From Paracyclopina nana (Eukaryota > Arthropoda > Copepoda > Cyclopoida > Cyclopettidae): a stretch of 64,000 nt of DNA. The stretch lies in contig JAGUCH010000002.1 in NCBI GenBank assembly GCA_019096065.1, forward strand, positions 15,636,501 to 15,700,500, in the 5' to 3' direction. Position 1 is the stretch's first letter. Each line of letters opens with the position of its first letter. Shown one piece after another: positions 1 to 13,082 of the stretch. The notes under the pieces were generated by a model. The model saw only the letters and a list, made by a program, of their open reading frames with translations. It was not told the DNA's origin and did not search any database. The translations under genes and the position numbers were made by a program.

Positions 1-2065
1 CTGGAGCTCCATCAATTCTTCAGTGCTGAACTCTTCTCCTCCCTCTTGATCTAATTTTGCCAAAATGGTTTGGTCCAACTCGACCTCATCGTCAAAGATG
101 TCGCCATTGGCAGCTTGGACGTTTTCTTCACGGCTGCTTCTAGTGAAACCAGATGCAGAGTCACCAAAGACTTCCCCTTTGTCCAGTTCTTTGCTCACTT
201 GGGCTTCATACTCGTCTTGAGCAATCGAGGCGACTCCTAAGGTGCTCAAGACTTGACCTTCGTCCTTTTTGACACTTCTGGTCTTCTTCTTCGTTTCTTC
301 CGCCTGGAGTTGGTCAAGGTTTTTTATTCTCATCAGTCTTTGCTCGTTTTCGTTCGCTTTCATTTCTTTGATCAAATTCTCCGTTTCTTTGTCCAATTCA
401 TCCAAGTCCCCGTCACCGATAATTGACTTTGTGGCATCGCTCTTCTGGGGCTGATCAACGTACTTTGATGCAATTTTCAGGTACAAATGGTCCGACTGCT
501 TCATGGTCTCTGCCATATTTTTAGTGGACTCTTCGGTAAGGCACAATTGCTCTCCTTCATCATTTTGCTGCTTCACACTACTTGTGCCTTCCCCTCTTTC
601 TGAACCACCATCCTCATCAAAAATATCATCAAATAAGGAATCCTCATTGTTTGCCAATGCAATAGCAGGATCGATGTTGATCTGAATTGATGGCTTTACG
701 GGGGCAGCTTCGACTTCTTCGAAATCATCTTCATCACTGCTGCTAGAAGACAGCTCTGTTTTTGAGTCCTTCGAGGGGCCAGGCTGAGGTTCTTGCAGCC
801 TTGACGAAACCGCAGCCTCGCTTTGAATCACTTTCAGAATTTCATCTTGGTATATATCGTCCTCGGATTCTTCTGACTCAACTTCTTTCTTTATGAAGCT
901 ACTAAACACTCCACCAGATCTATTGCTACTCTTGCACGCAGTAGGCTCAAGAATTTGAACCTCGTCATCGTCATCAACATCATCATTCTTCTCATCATTG
1001 TCCTTACTCTTTTGTGAAAGACCTTGCAATAAAACATAATGCGCTCCTGAAGCGCTAGACATGACCTTTTTGGCCTCAGCCTTGGCACGCTTGATGCCTT
1101 GAATATCACCCACAAACAGATTTGCATCCATTTGGACCGCAGTCTCGTGTCCTACTTGTTGGCCAACCTGGTCCTTTGTCTTTTGCACTCGTCGCCGATT
1201 CATCAGCCTCTCCATTTGGAAGCCCGAAAATCCAGAGGCTGACTGCGGCATTTCGTGCAATTTATTCCAGGAGCTCTGCTTCCTTCGTTCTGTCAGCTCA
1301 GATAGCAATTCATACTGAATCTCCTTTGGCAAGCCTAAAAACTCTTTGCTTGTCACATCCATTTGGTGAATGTCAGTGACATTTAGCTGCCTTAAAAGAT
1401 CCTCTCGGTACTCGTCAGCGTCATCATCCGAGTCCACAAGACCTATTTCATGTTGACAGATATTTTAGTTGAAAATGAACATGTATAATTTATGTTACCT
1501 TCTATCAAGCCTTCTTCATTGGCAGGAGGCAATTCGAAGAGGTCTTTTTCATGCTTTTTGGCACGCTGTCCAAGCACATCTTGGATGCCTTCTTGGCCTC
1601 GAGAGAGGACCTTGTTAATGGCATGCGTCTGCTGCTTCAACTGATGAGCAACAGCTTGGCTTCGGACATAATTGTCCAGAATCTTGGCAGATGTCAGCTT
1701 GGCCTTCTTGGTAGCGTCTCCCTTGCGTATGCGACGCCTTTGCAACGTCTCCTTCTTCAGCTCTGGAGCCTTGCCATCAAACACGAATACGGGCTTGATT
1801 CGGTAAAACAGCAACTTACACAGCCTATGGAACAACCCGAGCAAGTGGGCATTGGTCAGTGCATTGCCAGACTTGTCTCTGTATCCTTTCACCGCCTGGT
1901 TCAACCAAATTGACACATCTGCAAACAAAAACGAAACTCTTAACTCAGTTCTGCATGTTTTTCAACCATGAGCTTACCAACAGCAAGGACCTTATTCTCA
2001 AGGCTTTCCAGAGGGACAGGTTTCCCAGCTGGCTCAAGAAGAGTCCACAGCCCAATAACTCCCAT
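1..2065 (-). CDS. ERCC5: XPG/ERCC5 structure-specific endonuclease, N-terminal part (cut by window edge)
   Basis: XPG makes the 3' incision in nucleotide excision repair in the nucleus. Three exons can be read: 2065-1978, 1918-1499 and 1442 to the window edge, with GT-AG junctions in phase (both phase 1). The protein starts MGVIGLWTLLEPAGKPVPLE, the FEN1/XPG N-terminal signature, followed by the N-nuclease block with DVSIWLNQA (first metal Asp) and PVFVFDGKAPELKKETL (second Asp). The third exon carries the long XPG spacer: a helical stretch TSKEFLGLPKEIQYELL, then MNRRRVQ, then a very acidic low-complexity region with EELMELQ near the edge. The I-nuclease domain with the other acidic catalytic residues lies outside the window, so completeness cannot be judged. 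The long acidic spacer separates XPG from FEN1, EXO1 and GEN1, which lack it. Confidence 0.93.
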
Positions 2066-2348
2066 CTTGACACCCCAAAGCTTGGTCTATGCTTGATGCT
2101 AGGCCCTTATCCAAACTGAAGAGAAAAAAGGCCAACCGCACAAACGCAACTTTACGCAATGCAGACAAATGAAGTGTAAACAAAAGCGGTGAATTCGGGC
2201 AAAGTGAAATGTTGTCATCATTATTCCATTAAATATCCGCGGACTGTGGAAACTGAGACTGAGCTTGAAAATCAACTTGCTGACCATTTAACCAGCGCGC
2301 GCAGCGACTGTTTTTGCTTAGTTTACTAAAAGCACAAAGAAACTTGGC

Positions 2349-2728
2349 TTCTCAGCTATCATTTGTGAGATCTCAGTTCTCGCTAGAGTGACTTTCTCAG
2401 TTCTCACACGAGTCACTTCTCAGTTTTCAATTGAGCCACCTCTCTGCTCTCACCTCAGTCTTTTCTCAGTTCTCACTTGAGCCACTTCTCAGTTCACAAA
2501 TGAGAGTTGCGTCAATTCTCAGTTCTCACTTGAGTCACTTCTAAGTTAACTCTTGAGAGTTGAGTCAATTCTCAGTTCACACTTGAGAGTTGAGTCACTT
2601 CTCAGTTCACACCTGAGAGTTGAGTCACTTCTCAGTTCACACATGAGAGTTGAGTCACTTCTCACTAGTGAGTAGTGACCTCTCAGCTCTCACTTTAGTC
2701 ACTTCTCAGTTCTCACTCCTCAACTTTT
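2349..2728. repeat. Degenerate 30-bp minisatellite upstream of ERCC5
   Basis: Repeated units alternate TTCTCAGTTCACAC with TGAGAGTTGAGTCAC. Three adjacent 30-bp units around 2565-2660 are nearly identical, while the outer units are shorter and diverged. The array lies about 280 bp upstream of the ERCC5 start, and each unit carries a TGAGTCA core identical to an AP-1 site. Whether that matters for regulation is not known. Confidence 0.85.
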
Positions 2729-3211
2729 TGGGCATATGGTCATGTCTCAACTCTCAATCATCTATGCTCTACTTAATGAAAGAATTCAACTCTCAACTCT
2801 GTTCAAACATGAAAATACTTTGAAAGTTAATGTGCTCTTAAAATTGTTTGTGTAAAATAGTAGGTGCTCCTAGTGGGGATCACTAAGTGTTTCGTTCTTA
2901 AGTGCAATACTGCTCCGAGACTGCTGTAGGACTGTCGTCCAAAAATAAGAGTAGCAGTATTTCTGTTAGACTGTATCAGTCCCTCGCTTTCTCCCTTCTT
3001 TTAATTATAACATGTGTGACAGGTATTTTACATGTGATAGGTAAGGTACGTGAATCAGAGTAAGTAACTTTTTTAAGCATCAGATGATGCTGACCATTTC
3101 CACTTGCTGTACTGTAAGCCGAGGATACCAAACTTGTAATTGAATGGATGGACATACCTGCAAGAAAGACTATTTTGATTTTAGTGCTTTTTAGCTCGAA
3201 AAGGTCTTGAT
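2729..3211. other. Intergenic, nothing recognised
   Basis: AT-rich sequence between the minisatellite and the rhodanese gene. No open frame, RNA gene or repeat family shared with the rest of the window was seen. Confidence 0.5.
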
Positions 3212-3622
3212 TTACTTGGTTGGCTTCCCTTCATGATCAACTAGAGGCTTGTCCTCATTAGCCCATTTAAAAATGCTCCCTTCTAGATTGTAAACTAGGT
3301 CAGGCTTGATCTTGAACTCATCATAATTAGCCAAGATTCTCTTGGCCAAAACGCAAGACCTATAGCCTAATGAGCAGTAGCAAATAACTTTGGTAGCATC
3401 ATTTTGAGCACTACCAAGAGCACTTTTTAGCTCTTCATCTGAGCACTTGAAGTGAAGATTGACTGCTCCAGGAATCCTGGAGACTTCATACTCATCTGGT
3501 CTCCTGCAGTCAATCACAAGTGCACTTTGAGTGTTCATCACTTCATCAGCTGCTTGCTGTGTGTCCATTTGCAGACATTCTGGAAACTGCCTTCTTATGT
3601 AAGATGTGATGAAGTTCATCAT
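3212..3622 (-). CDS. Single-domain rhodanese-like protein
   Basis: A 136-residue protein made of one rhodanese (sulfurtransferase) domain. Seen in order: an ALVIDCRRPDEYEVSRIPGA block (the CH2A-type motif and loop around residues 33-53), then the active-site loop CSLGYRS with the catalytic Cys near residue 83 and the loop Arg five residues later, and a C-terminal LEGSIFKWANEDKPLV block typical of rhodanese ends. The six-residue loop fits sulfurtransferases rather than Cdc25-type phosphatases, which have a seven-residue loop. There is no obvious targeting peptide, so it is probably cytosolic. The substrate is unknown. It looks intronless, although a 5' non-coding exon is possible. It lies head-to-tail with adenosine kinase on the same strand. 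Confidence 0.85.
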   Translation of the reverse strand: MMNFITSYIRRQFPECLQMDTQQAADEVMNTQSALVIDCRRPDEYEVSRIPGAVNLHFKCSDEELKSALGSAQNDATKVICYCSLGYRSCVLAKRILANYDEFKIKPDLVYNLEGSIFKWANEDKPLVDHEGKPTK

Positions 3623-3728
3623 TATTTTGAGCTGAAAATAAGATGAAACAGTAAGTGATGCTCAATTCATGTTATCCCCATTAAATATGAGAAAAGGACA
3701 GTTTATTCACAGATCTTTAAAAAGGTCT

Positions 3729-5375
<1,647 letters not shown>

Positions 5376-7683
5376 TTATTTCTTCAAATATTTGAACAGT
5401 GAAAAGTAGCCAGAGAGTGTTAGTTTGCCCTGATTTTTCCATTCTTTTAGTACTCCAGGGTACAAGACAATTGTATTGAATCCCATCAGTGACAGGTGCC
5501 TAATTTGCTGTCTCAGCAACCCACTATGCTGTACCTCATTTTCTGCTTGTAAAAGCTGCTTAGGACTAGGCAATACTATGCAGTACCACTGGTGATCCGA
5601 AATTACAGGAGCCTGGACAATAGCATCACATTTGAAAACATCTTCTTGAAGAGGTATTTTGGCTGCTTTAGTTTTGTTCTCTTTATCAAGACAGAAAGCT
5701 ACCACAGTTAATAATGGAAAATGTGGCAAAATTGGTCCAATGTAGACACTTCCAACTCCCAAAATATGCTCAAGCTGTTCATGAAGGAACTGACGAGACT
5801 CTGTAATTTTTGAAGGTCCAGCAGTCAACTTGAGCAACTTGCTTCTAATGGATTGATCAAGTCTTTCTCCTTGGTAGTTAGGAAAATCCATTTCAATCAT
5901 GAAATCCAGCTCAGCCACACTTCTCACTGCATTCACGTTTAGCCTGTCCTTCACATTTATCCTAGCCATAGTCTCTTCAGGTACATCTCCTTTTCTGCTG
6001 AACAAGTTGAACAAAAAGTTCAATCCAGCATGAAATATTTCCTCTTCATCATGCGAATTGATCAAGGCTTGACTATGATTGGCACTCTTAAAGATCCTAT
6101 TCACTAACTTGTCTTCAGTTACTCCACAGCCAGCTAAGAATTTGAGCAGAAAAATCAGACTTCTTCCAGATCTTGGGTCATGTTTTGGACATTCTTTAAT
6201 GGCCTCAAGAATGTCATTCAGGATTCCACATTTGTCATTACAATTCAAGTGGAAAAGGGAAGCAGCTAGTAGCTCCAAATCTTTGAGCCTTTTGATGCTA
6301 CTCAGTTCCTGCTTGGTTATGCTTGAAGTGAACTTGAGCATCACTTCAGCAAAGTCAAGAGGAGGGACTTGGCTGATCATCTTGAGAAGCCTTATTTTGT
6401 CTTGAAAGTTCATTTTTTCCAGCATTCCTTCATCACATTTTGTAGAAACTAAGGTCATGTCAGCATTGCTAGTTGAAGATACTTGTTTTGAAATTATCTT
6501 GGCCAATGCTGGAACAGGGCTTAAAATACCCAAGTTAAGGTTTGCTGGGACTGTCTGCAGCTCTTGCACAAACTTCTCAGCAAGATTGGGATTTTCAAGT
6601 GACAATGAGACATTCATCATGTAAAGGACCTCAGCCAAAATGCCTTTTTCCAACATTGACCAAAATGGCCACATCTCCAAGCACTTGTCCTCTAAGTGAG
6701 CTGGTAAGCTGAAGCCATCATAGGAAGAGCTTGGCTTTATCAGCATTTCCTTGTCTTGGTACAAACTTGACAAAAGCATAACTAGGAGAAATTCTCCAGG
6801 GTTGAGCATTTCAAGGGTACTTCTCTTGGTCCAAATGCAAGATTTACAAAAGATTCTTGGAAATTGAGCAAAGTTAATCCAATTCTTGTTATCTTTCTTC
6901 TTCAATATGACTCCAGTTTCGAACCAAGAAAAGCACAACTTCAGTCCTGATTGCAGTTCCAAACTGGAAATTCTCTTGATGGAAAAGTCATCCAGAATTT
7001 GAACCAACTTCAATGCACTGTTCTCATCTTTGACTCTGGACAAGGAAGTTATCAAGGCTTGATGATCCGCTATTGATTTGATTTCTTTCAGCTTCAAAGC
7101 TAAACTTTTAGCCAATTCATGCACTGGCTTTTGCTTATGGACCATCAAGGTCCATTCATCAATAGACTTGTTTTTACTAAAGTTTCCTGGTTCTATTAAG
7201 CAGTGGTAATTTGGACTAGTTAAGAACACAGCAGAGGACTTTTTAAAGAGGATACTAGATGTAGATCTATCAGCTCTAACCATTTTCTGAGCATTTCTAA
7301 TTAGCTTGATGTCCCTTGGAATGGAACTCAGTGATCTATGAAGGATCATCAGCATCTTGGTGGCCAAAAAATAGCTCATCAATGTAGTTCAAGTCAGACA
7401 TGCCATCATTTTTATCCTTCAGGCCTTGTAGGTCTTCTTTTTGGGCGTCATCTTTAAATGAAGGCTCAGTTTCACCTTTGAAGTAGTACTCATCAAAAAA
7501 GTTGGCAGGGTTTCCTTCCAAAATGTCCACAGACTTCTCCTCACCAATATCTTTTGAGTAATTGTTATCCTGCAAAGTTTCCAGAGTTGGGAAATACTGC
7601 TTGTCAACCCAATTAGGAGTGCATAATGACCTCTTGAAGATGTAATAGAAAACCTTGCTGCACTCAAGAAACTTTGTTGACAT
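5376..7683 (-). CDS. FASTK-family mitochondrial RNA-processing protein (frame break near 7340-7380)
   Basis: Two overlapping open frames together look like one FAST kinase domain protein, a family that acts in mitochondrial RNA processing and stability. The first frame (7683 to 7336) begins MSTKFLECSKVFYYIFKRSL, a basic/aromatic start that could be a mitochondrial presequence, and ends with YIDELFFGHQ. The second frame (to 5376, about 660 residues) carries the long helical FAST-type region and ends with a RAP-like block: YCIVLPSPKQLL, LRQQIRHLSLMGFNTIVLYP, then EW and YLKK. RAP domains typically end with such an HL-G-hV-EW-YL pattern. The frame change falls next to a run of six T residues and shows no splice sites, so it may be an assembly indel, a real mutation, or two separate starts. 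Which FASTKD subgroup it belongs to is unclear (FASTKD5-like by length). Confidence 0.75.
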
Positions 7684-8084
7684 TTTGTAAGTGATAAACA
7701 CGAGTAGGCGTCCACACTATTATCAGCTGGTAGCCTGCTCTTGAGCATTTTGTCACCATTGCGTAAAACGCACAAGATACAATGGCAATTAAGTACTTTT
7801 TAAAAACTTTTGGTGACTTTGGCTTTCCACTTCTCAAATGACTATTTGACGCACTACTGTTTTTGATTCGGTATTTTTTATGACCACTTACTAAAGACGC
7901 AAGAAGTAAGAGCGGCATGACATCTTCTTAGTGCAAAAGAACAAGCCACCAAAAACCGAGCTTTTCAATAGGTTCATCAATAAACCCATTGTTTGTAGGC
8001 TTAAAATATTGCTTCATTATCTTCTTCGCGGAAAATATCTCACATGATGAAGCAGTAATTTTGTTTTACCAAATATGTTAAACA
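7684..8084. other. Intergenic region before the MITE cluster
   Basis: Upstream region of the FASTK-family gene. It contains GTAAGAGCGGCATGA near 7906, which recurs inverted near 9341 and again near 46,240 (see findings). No gene seen. Confidence 0.5.
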
Positions 8085-8474
8085 GGGGCTTTCCATGTGG
8101 TGCTTTTTTGACACTAAGTTACCAAAACTCGACACTACAATCAGTGCTAAATTTTCCAAGTTACCGAAATTTGTCCCATCACAGCACAGCACAACACAAC
8201 ACAAGCCAGATGAACAAAAGCATAAAAGTTTGTTTTTCATGAAGAGTTACCAGACTAAGCAGAAATTCGTATAGCTGAAATTGGTGTTTTTTGTAAGAAA
8301 AAGGGGATAAATGAATTGAGGTATGAAATAAAGTGTGTTTTGGTTGCTTGTTACGTGTCCATCTGCCAGTCACTCCTTGACACTGTCACTATTGCGCATT
8401 GCATAGCACACAGTTACCATTTTTTGACACGATCACTCATTTACTATTTGTTGACACACCACATGGAAAGGCCC
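8085..8474. mobile_element. MITE-like element with GGGC-TTTCCATGTGGTG inverted ends
   Basis: About 390 bp bounded by inverted ends: GGGCTTTCCATGTGGTG on the left and CACCACATGGAAAGGCCC on the right. It has no coding capacity. The inside shares blocks with the neighbouring elements (GTTACCAAAA, CAGCACAACAC, AGTTACCAG, CACTCCTTGACACTGTC), so it belongs to the same family. TTA trinucleotides lie near both ends, compatible with a PIF/Harbinger (Tourist) type, but no adjacent target duplication is convincing. Confidence 0.7.
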
Positions 8475-8477
8475 TTA

Positions 8478-8917
8478 GGGCCTGGTCATTTAGTGTGTTC
8501 AAATTTTTTTTATATTGATGTTTTTGGAGCGTCATGAAAAAGGTAACTCCGGGCCTGGTCATCTGAGGCTTTTTGTCCCTATGTGAGCAAAACTCGACAC
8601 ATTGTGCAATGAAGTTACCAAAATTTGTCACTTTGCAACGCAGCACAACTCAGACAAGCACAAAGAAAAAAGTTTGTTTAGAGTCATGAGTTACCAGTGT
8701 AAACAGAAAGTTATACAAAGCAAAGTTGGGCTCTTTTTGGTAAAAAATGTAGAAAAATTCATCAAGTCATCTGGTTAAGTTTGTTTTGGTTACTAGTTAC
8801 ATGGTCATCTGTTTGTCACTCCTTGACACTGTTCTTTGCATCACGAAGTAACCTTTTTCATGACACTCCAAAAACAGCTACCTAAAAAAATTTTGAACAC
8901 ACTAAATGACCAGGCCC
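8478..8917. mobile_element. MITE-like element, GGGCCTGGTCATTTAGTG inverted ends
   Basis: The left end, GGGCCTGGTCATTTAGTGTG at 8478, is matched by its reverse complement ending at 8917. The arms are about 70 bp (8478-8550 against 8845-8917, including the TGATGTTTTTGGAG and CTCCAAAAACA blocks). Its interior is one arm of the overlapping element at 8551-9214. Confidence 0.65.
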
Positions 8918-9214
8918 TTCATGACACAAAGAATTGTGTCAAGGAGCGACTAACAGATGACCATGTAACTACCAACCAAAACAAACTTAACCAGATGACT
9001 TGATTAATTTTTCCACATTTTTTACCAAAAAAAGCCCAACTTGGCCTTGTGAAACTTTCTGTTTACACCGGTAACTCATGAAGCAAAACAAACTATTTAC
9101 GTTGTGTCTGTCTGAGTTGTGCTGTGTTGGGACGTGACAAATTTTGGTAATTTCATTGCACAATGTGTCAAGTTTTGGTCACTTAGTGACAAAAAGCCTC
9201 AGATGACCAGGCCC
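8551..9214. mobile_element. Long-armed palindromic MITE, about 290-bp arms
   Basis: It starts GGGCCTGGTCATCTGAGGC and ends with the reverse complement (GCCTCAGATGACCAGGCCC). The two arms, roughly 8551-8840 and 8925-9214, match along their length: CACATTGTGCAATGAA, CAGCACAACTCAGAC, ACCAGATGACTTGAT and ACAGATGACCATGTAACT all have inverted counterparts. The 3' flank is TTA. No protein-coding capacity. Confidence 0.75.
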
Positions 9215-9668
9215 TTAATGCTTAGTACGAGCCTAAAAAAATTGTCTCGTTTCGCTAGACCAAAAAAGTCAACAAAATTCTAACTTCTGATTGGCCATTG
9301 TAACTTTGCACCTGATTTTGATTGGTCCAATTATTTCATGCCGCTCTTACATCATCCAGCGCCTTTACCATTGACCCACCAAACCAAAGTTGTTCAACGA
9401 TTGTCATTTCATAGACTACATTGAAAGTAGCCATGGAACGCTTTTTATAAGCGCCAACTTATAGCAGTATCTTTGAGTTCATCCGAGCTTAGCAACGCCC
9501 AAAGACCTTTTTCATGATGCAACCGTTTCTTCATTTCTGGTACAATTTTCGGGTGGGCGTGCTCGGTCTCGATCTAGCGCCTCGCTCAAACAATAACAAC
9601 AAATCAGCTGACGCTCTCAAATCTCAATTCTTGTTTTTAAGCAGGCGCAGTGAAACGTTCACATCAAA

Positions 9669-12267
9669 ATGTCGTCGGGCGCTGGTAAGCCTTCGATAGG
9701 ATCCTCCTGCATAGCTGTCACCGAGCACAGCAAGCATCTTTGTAACAAGCTCCAGGAGCTGCGCAGCAGCCACAACCTCGTGGATTTGGACATCATTTGC
9801 GAGGACGCCACCATTCAGGTGCACAAAGTGATCATGGCCGCCAGTTGCAAATTCTTCAAAGAAGAGCTGACCAAGCCAAATGCGTCACGATCCATAAAGC
9901 TGGAAGACTTTGGCATGCAGCTCAAGCGTGAGGCCATTCAACATCTGGTCGAGTTTGTTTACTCTGGAGAAGTGGCCATTCCCATCAACGTTTTGTCACC
10001 TGTCTGCGAGGCCGCTCATGTCCTCGGTGTGTACGGGCTTGTGGAGTACCTACCAGCTCCTGCCAAGCGTCACATTCCTCCAGCGGTTCAAGAGTCAGGC
10101 ACTCAAAGTGAAGACCCTTCTGAGACCTCAATCGTGAATGTCACTTCCTCAGTGGGACAACAGTTACAAACCGGTGGTGGCCAAATGCAATGGCAGCACG
10201 ATCACTTTGTGCCTCAGCATCAGCAGCCAGTCGCAGTTCAGCAATATCCTCAAGAGATCCACCAGCCTTCTTTTTACAGCAGTGGCAATCAGATGTACAA
10301 GCATGTTTACAATAACAGCTATGAAAGCAGCCATTTCACTCTTGGGGCCGAGCCCTCGCAGCAGCACCACGAGGCCATCATTATTGACCTCGACAGCAAC
10401 TCCCTCGATGGAGGCCAAATCGAGGAGCAGCCTCAAGAGCAGCCTCGCAATCCTCAGCCCAAAGGGAGGCTGAGAATCATCAACCAACCTGATGGACCCA
10501 TGACCGAAAACATTCACGATTTGAAGTCTCAGAGCAGCAGTCACGCTAATCTGCAGCCAAGTGGCAACTGCATGGAGATCATGGCTTGGATGCCGCCAAA
10601 CAATACCAGCTCACTTATGCCTTTCGACCAGGCTGCCAACGCTGCTGCGGCTGCCAGTTTTGATGTGGATGCAAACTCCACCACGTGGTTCTCCCAATTT
10701 GGCTACAACGACGAAGGGCCCTCTTGGACCACTCCAGCGTCCTCGTCCGCGTCCTGGACGGCCGAGCCAACTCAAACCTGGCCGTCAGTGCCACAAGCCA
10801 ACCCTACTCCTACGACTGAAGGTGCTCATCCAGCTGGCAACTCACTTGTCACATCATCGGCAAGCCAAAATGCCAAAGCTGATGACGAGGAAGAAGAAGA
10901 AGCTAATGATAAGGTCAAGATAAGGCCACCTCCTCCCCTGATCGCCAAAGGCAGTCGCATTGCTGGAAAAAGGCTGGAGTTGGAGGTACGCAAAGATCTT
11001 ACCTTGCCATCAGCTCCCACTGCCAGAGAAGACAATGTGTTCCAAGCTGATGATGATGTTGTTGTGGATCGCAATGTCAAATGTAGCAGTGATCAAGGAG
11101 CCACCAGCACTGCTTCAAGTTCAAGCTCGTCCACCACCGCTCCAACTGCAGTGAATTTCCAGTGTTTGGAGTGCTCCATGATGCTCAGCACGGATGCTCA
11201 GCTGAGGTCGCATATGAGGCATGCTCACAAGGATAGCAACCCCGCGGACGACGACACGCTTCTCTTTTGCCCAGTGTGCAAAACTGCGGTTTTGCGCGGC
11301 TTAGAAAACCTTAAGCTGCATCTGTATAAAAGCCACGGAATTGGCGAGGTGTTCAGGTGCGAGGAGTGCAACTTCGAAACGCCCAATAAGGTGAACTACA
11401 CCAAGCATTTGGACACTCACACCGAGACTCCTAAGAAGCTCCGAATGTGTAGCAAATGTGGCAAGGCCTTCAAGAGCAGAGCTGGCCTGAAATTCCACCA
11501 GCAGAAGCACTCCGAAGAAGACCTCTTCAACGTAAGCTTCATTTTCGTATATCTTGAATATATCAACGATTTTAATTTCGTTTTTTGCACAGTGCACTGT
11601 TTGCGATTTCAAGACCCCGCAAAAAATCAACCTTGTCAAGCACATGGCTGCCAAGCATAACAAGAATGAGCAAGGTGAGGAGCTCAAGCTGAACATTGCG
11701 TGCCAATTGTGCCCTTTCAAGTGCGGAGCAGAGCACATACTCAAAGCTCATATGCTCCGGAAGCACACCTCGAGGGATAACATGAAGCACAAGTGCTCAC
11801 AGTGTGACTATGCCACTGTAGAACGAGCAGCGTTGAACAAGCACATACGATTCAAGCATACCAATGAGAGACCTTTCACGTGTTCCACTTGTGGGTTCTG
11901 CACTCACACCAACTCTGCCATGGCCAGGCACAAACGAGGGCATAACCAGAGCAAGCCTCACACCTGTGATATTTGCGGAGTGGCCTACGCAGACAAAAAG
12001 AGGCTGAGGGACCATTTGGTCGTTCACGAAAGTGAGTCCAAGCCTTTGCCTTCGGCAGACTGTGATTTCTGTGGCTTTTCCACTCGCCGCAGAGACAATT
12101 TGCAAGCGCACATCAAAAAGATGCACCCTGAGTTGGTCAAGAACAAGATGCACAAAGCGGAGCCCAATGAAGAGGCTGTTGGTGGGCAATCCCATATTAT
12201 GGGTCATGTGAATGAAGACGGCAGTATTAGACCAATGTTGTCAGATAATCCTAGTTCAATGCAATAA
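9669..12267 (+). CDS. BTB/POZ - C2H2 zinc-finger transcription factor
   Basis: Two exons, 9669-11531 and 11593-12267, joined in phase 0 (donor AAC|GTAAGC, acceptor TTGCACAG|TGC), give 845 residues. A BTB domain occupies about residues 15-125 (HNLVDLDIICEDATIQVHKVIMAASCKFFK is its core), followed by a long Gln/Pro/Ser-rich low-complexity linker with an acidic EEEEEAN patch. About ten C2H2 fingers follow (first C-x2-C at residue 500, last near residue 820). The first finger in exon 2 is split from the others by the intron. The architecture is that of insect BTB-ZF DNA-binding repressors or activators. The exact family member is not recognised. The stop codon is embedded in an AATAAA poly(A) signal (12,264), so the 3' UTR would be extremely short unless a later site is used. 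Confidence 0.9.
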
Positions 12268-12319
12268 AAATTGCATATTATTGTTACCTTTTTTACTTAA
12301 TTGCTTACGGCCTTTTTTG

Positions 12320-12640
12320 CTCACTCCTTTGACATTTGTGGAGTGGCCTATGCAAATAAAAAGTGACTGATTGACCATTTGTTTGTTCATCAAAGTGAGT
12401 CAAAGCCTTTATTTACCCTTAGTAGACTGTGATTTCTGTGGCTTTTCCACTCGCCGCAGAGACAATTCGCTAGCGCACATCAAAAAGATGCATCCTGAGT
12501 TGGTCAAGAGCTAGATGCACAAAGCGGAGCCCAATGAAGAGGCTGTTGGTGGGCAATCCCATATTGTGGGTCATGTGAATGAGGATGGTAGTATTAGACC
12601 AATGTTGTCAGATATTGTGAAATAATGCCACATTATTTTT
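12320..12640 (+). pseudogene. Broken copy 1 of the zinc-finger gene's last exon
   Basis: Closely repeats the end of the upstream BTB-ZF gene (from the TTTGTGGAGTGGCCTATGC block to GACCAATGTTGTCAGAT) but with in-frame stops (AAGTGACTGA; AAGAGCTAGATG) and small indels. It is the least diverged of the three copies, and begins about 50 bp after the parent stop codon. Confidence 0.88.
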
Positions 12641-12738
12641 GTTGCCTCGATATCTTCTTACTTAATTGATTGAGGGTTTTTTAGTTCACTCTTTTGACAA
12701 ATGGATTGGTGTAGATGGTTGAAAAGGGGCAGTGCAGT

Positions 12739-12985
12739 GGGACCATTTGGTTGTCATTCAAAAGTGAGTCCAAGCCTTTGCCCTAAGCAGACCGTGATTT
12801 TTGTGGCTTTTCAACTACCTGCAGAGACAATTAGATAGCAAACTTCAGAAACAGGTATCCTGAGTTTGACAAGAGCTAGATGCACAAATCGGAGTCCTAC
12901 AAAGAAGCTCTAGGTGGACAGTCGCATAGCGTGGGTAATGTGAAAGAGGATGGCAGAATTATACCAATGCTGTTGGAAAAATGCC
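12739..12985 (+). pseudogene. Broken copy 2 of the zinc-finger gene's last exon
   Basis: More diverged copy of the same 3' segment (GAGTCCAAGCCTTTGCCCTA ... GAGGATGGCAGAATTATACC) with stops and indels. It shares the ACCTGCAGAGACAATTAG variant with copy 3, so copies 2 and 3 derive from each other after copy 1 split off. Confidence 0.82.
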
Positions 12986-13082
12986 ATATTATGTTTATTG
13001 CCTCTGTTTACTTAATTGCTAGAGGCTTTTTTAGTTCACTCCTTTGACCAATGGATTGGCGTAGATGGTTAAAGAGAGGTAG

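Noticed and set aside
10164..10544. Long antisense frames over the BTB-ZF and several other genes
   Set aside because: They are shadows of real genes on the other strand and do not resemble any family.
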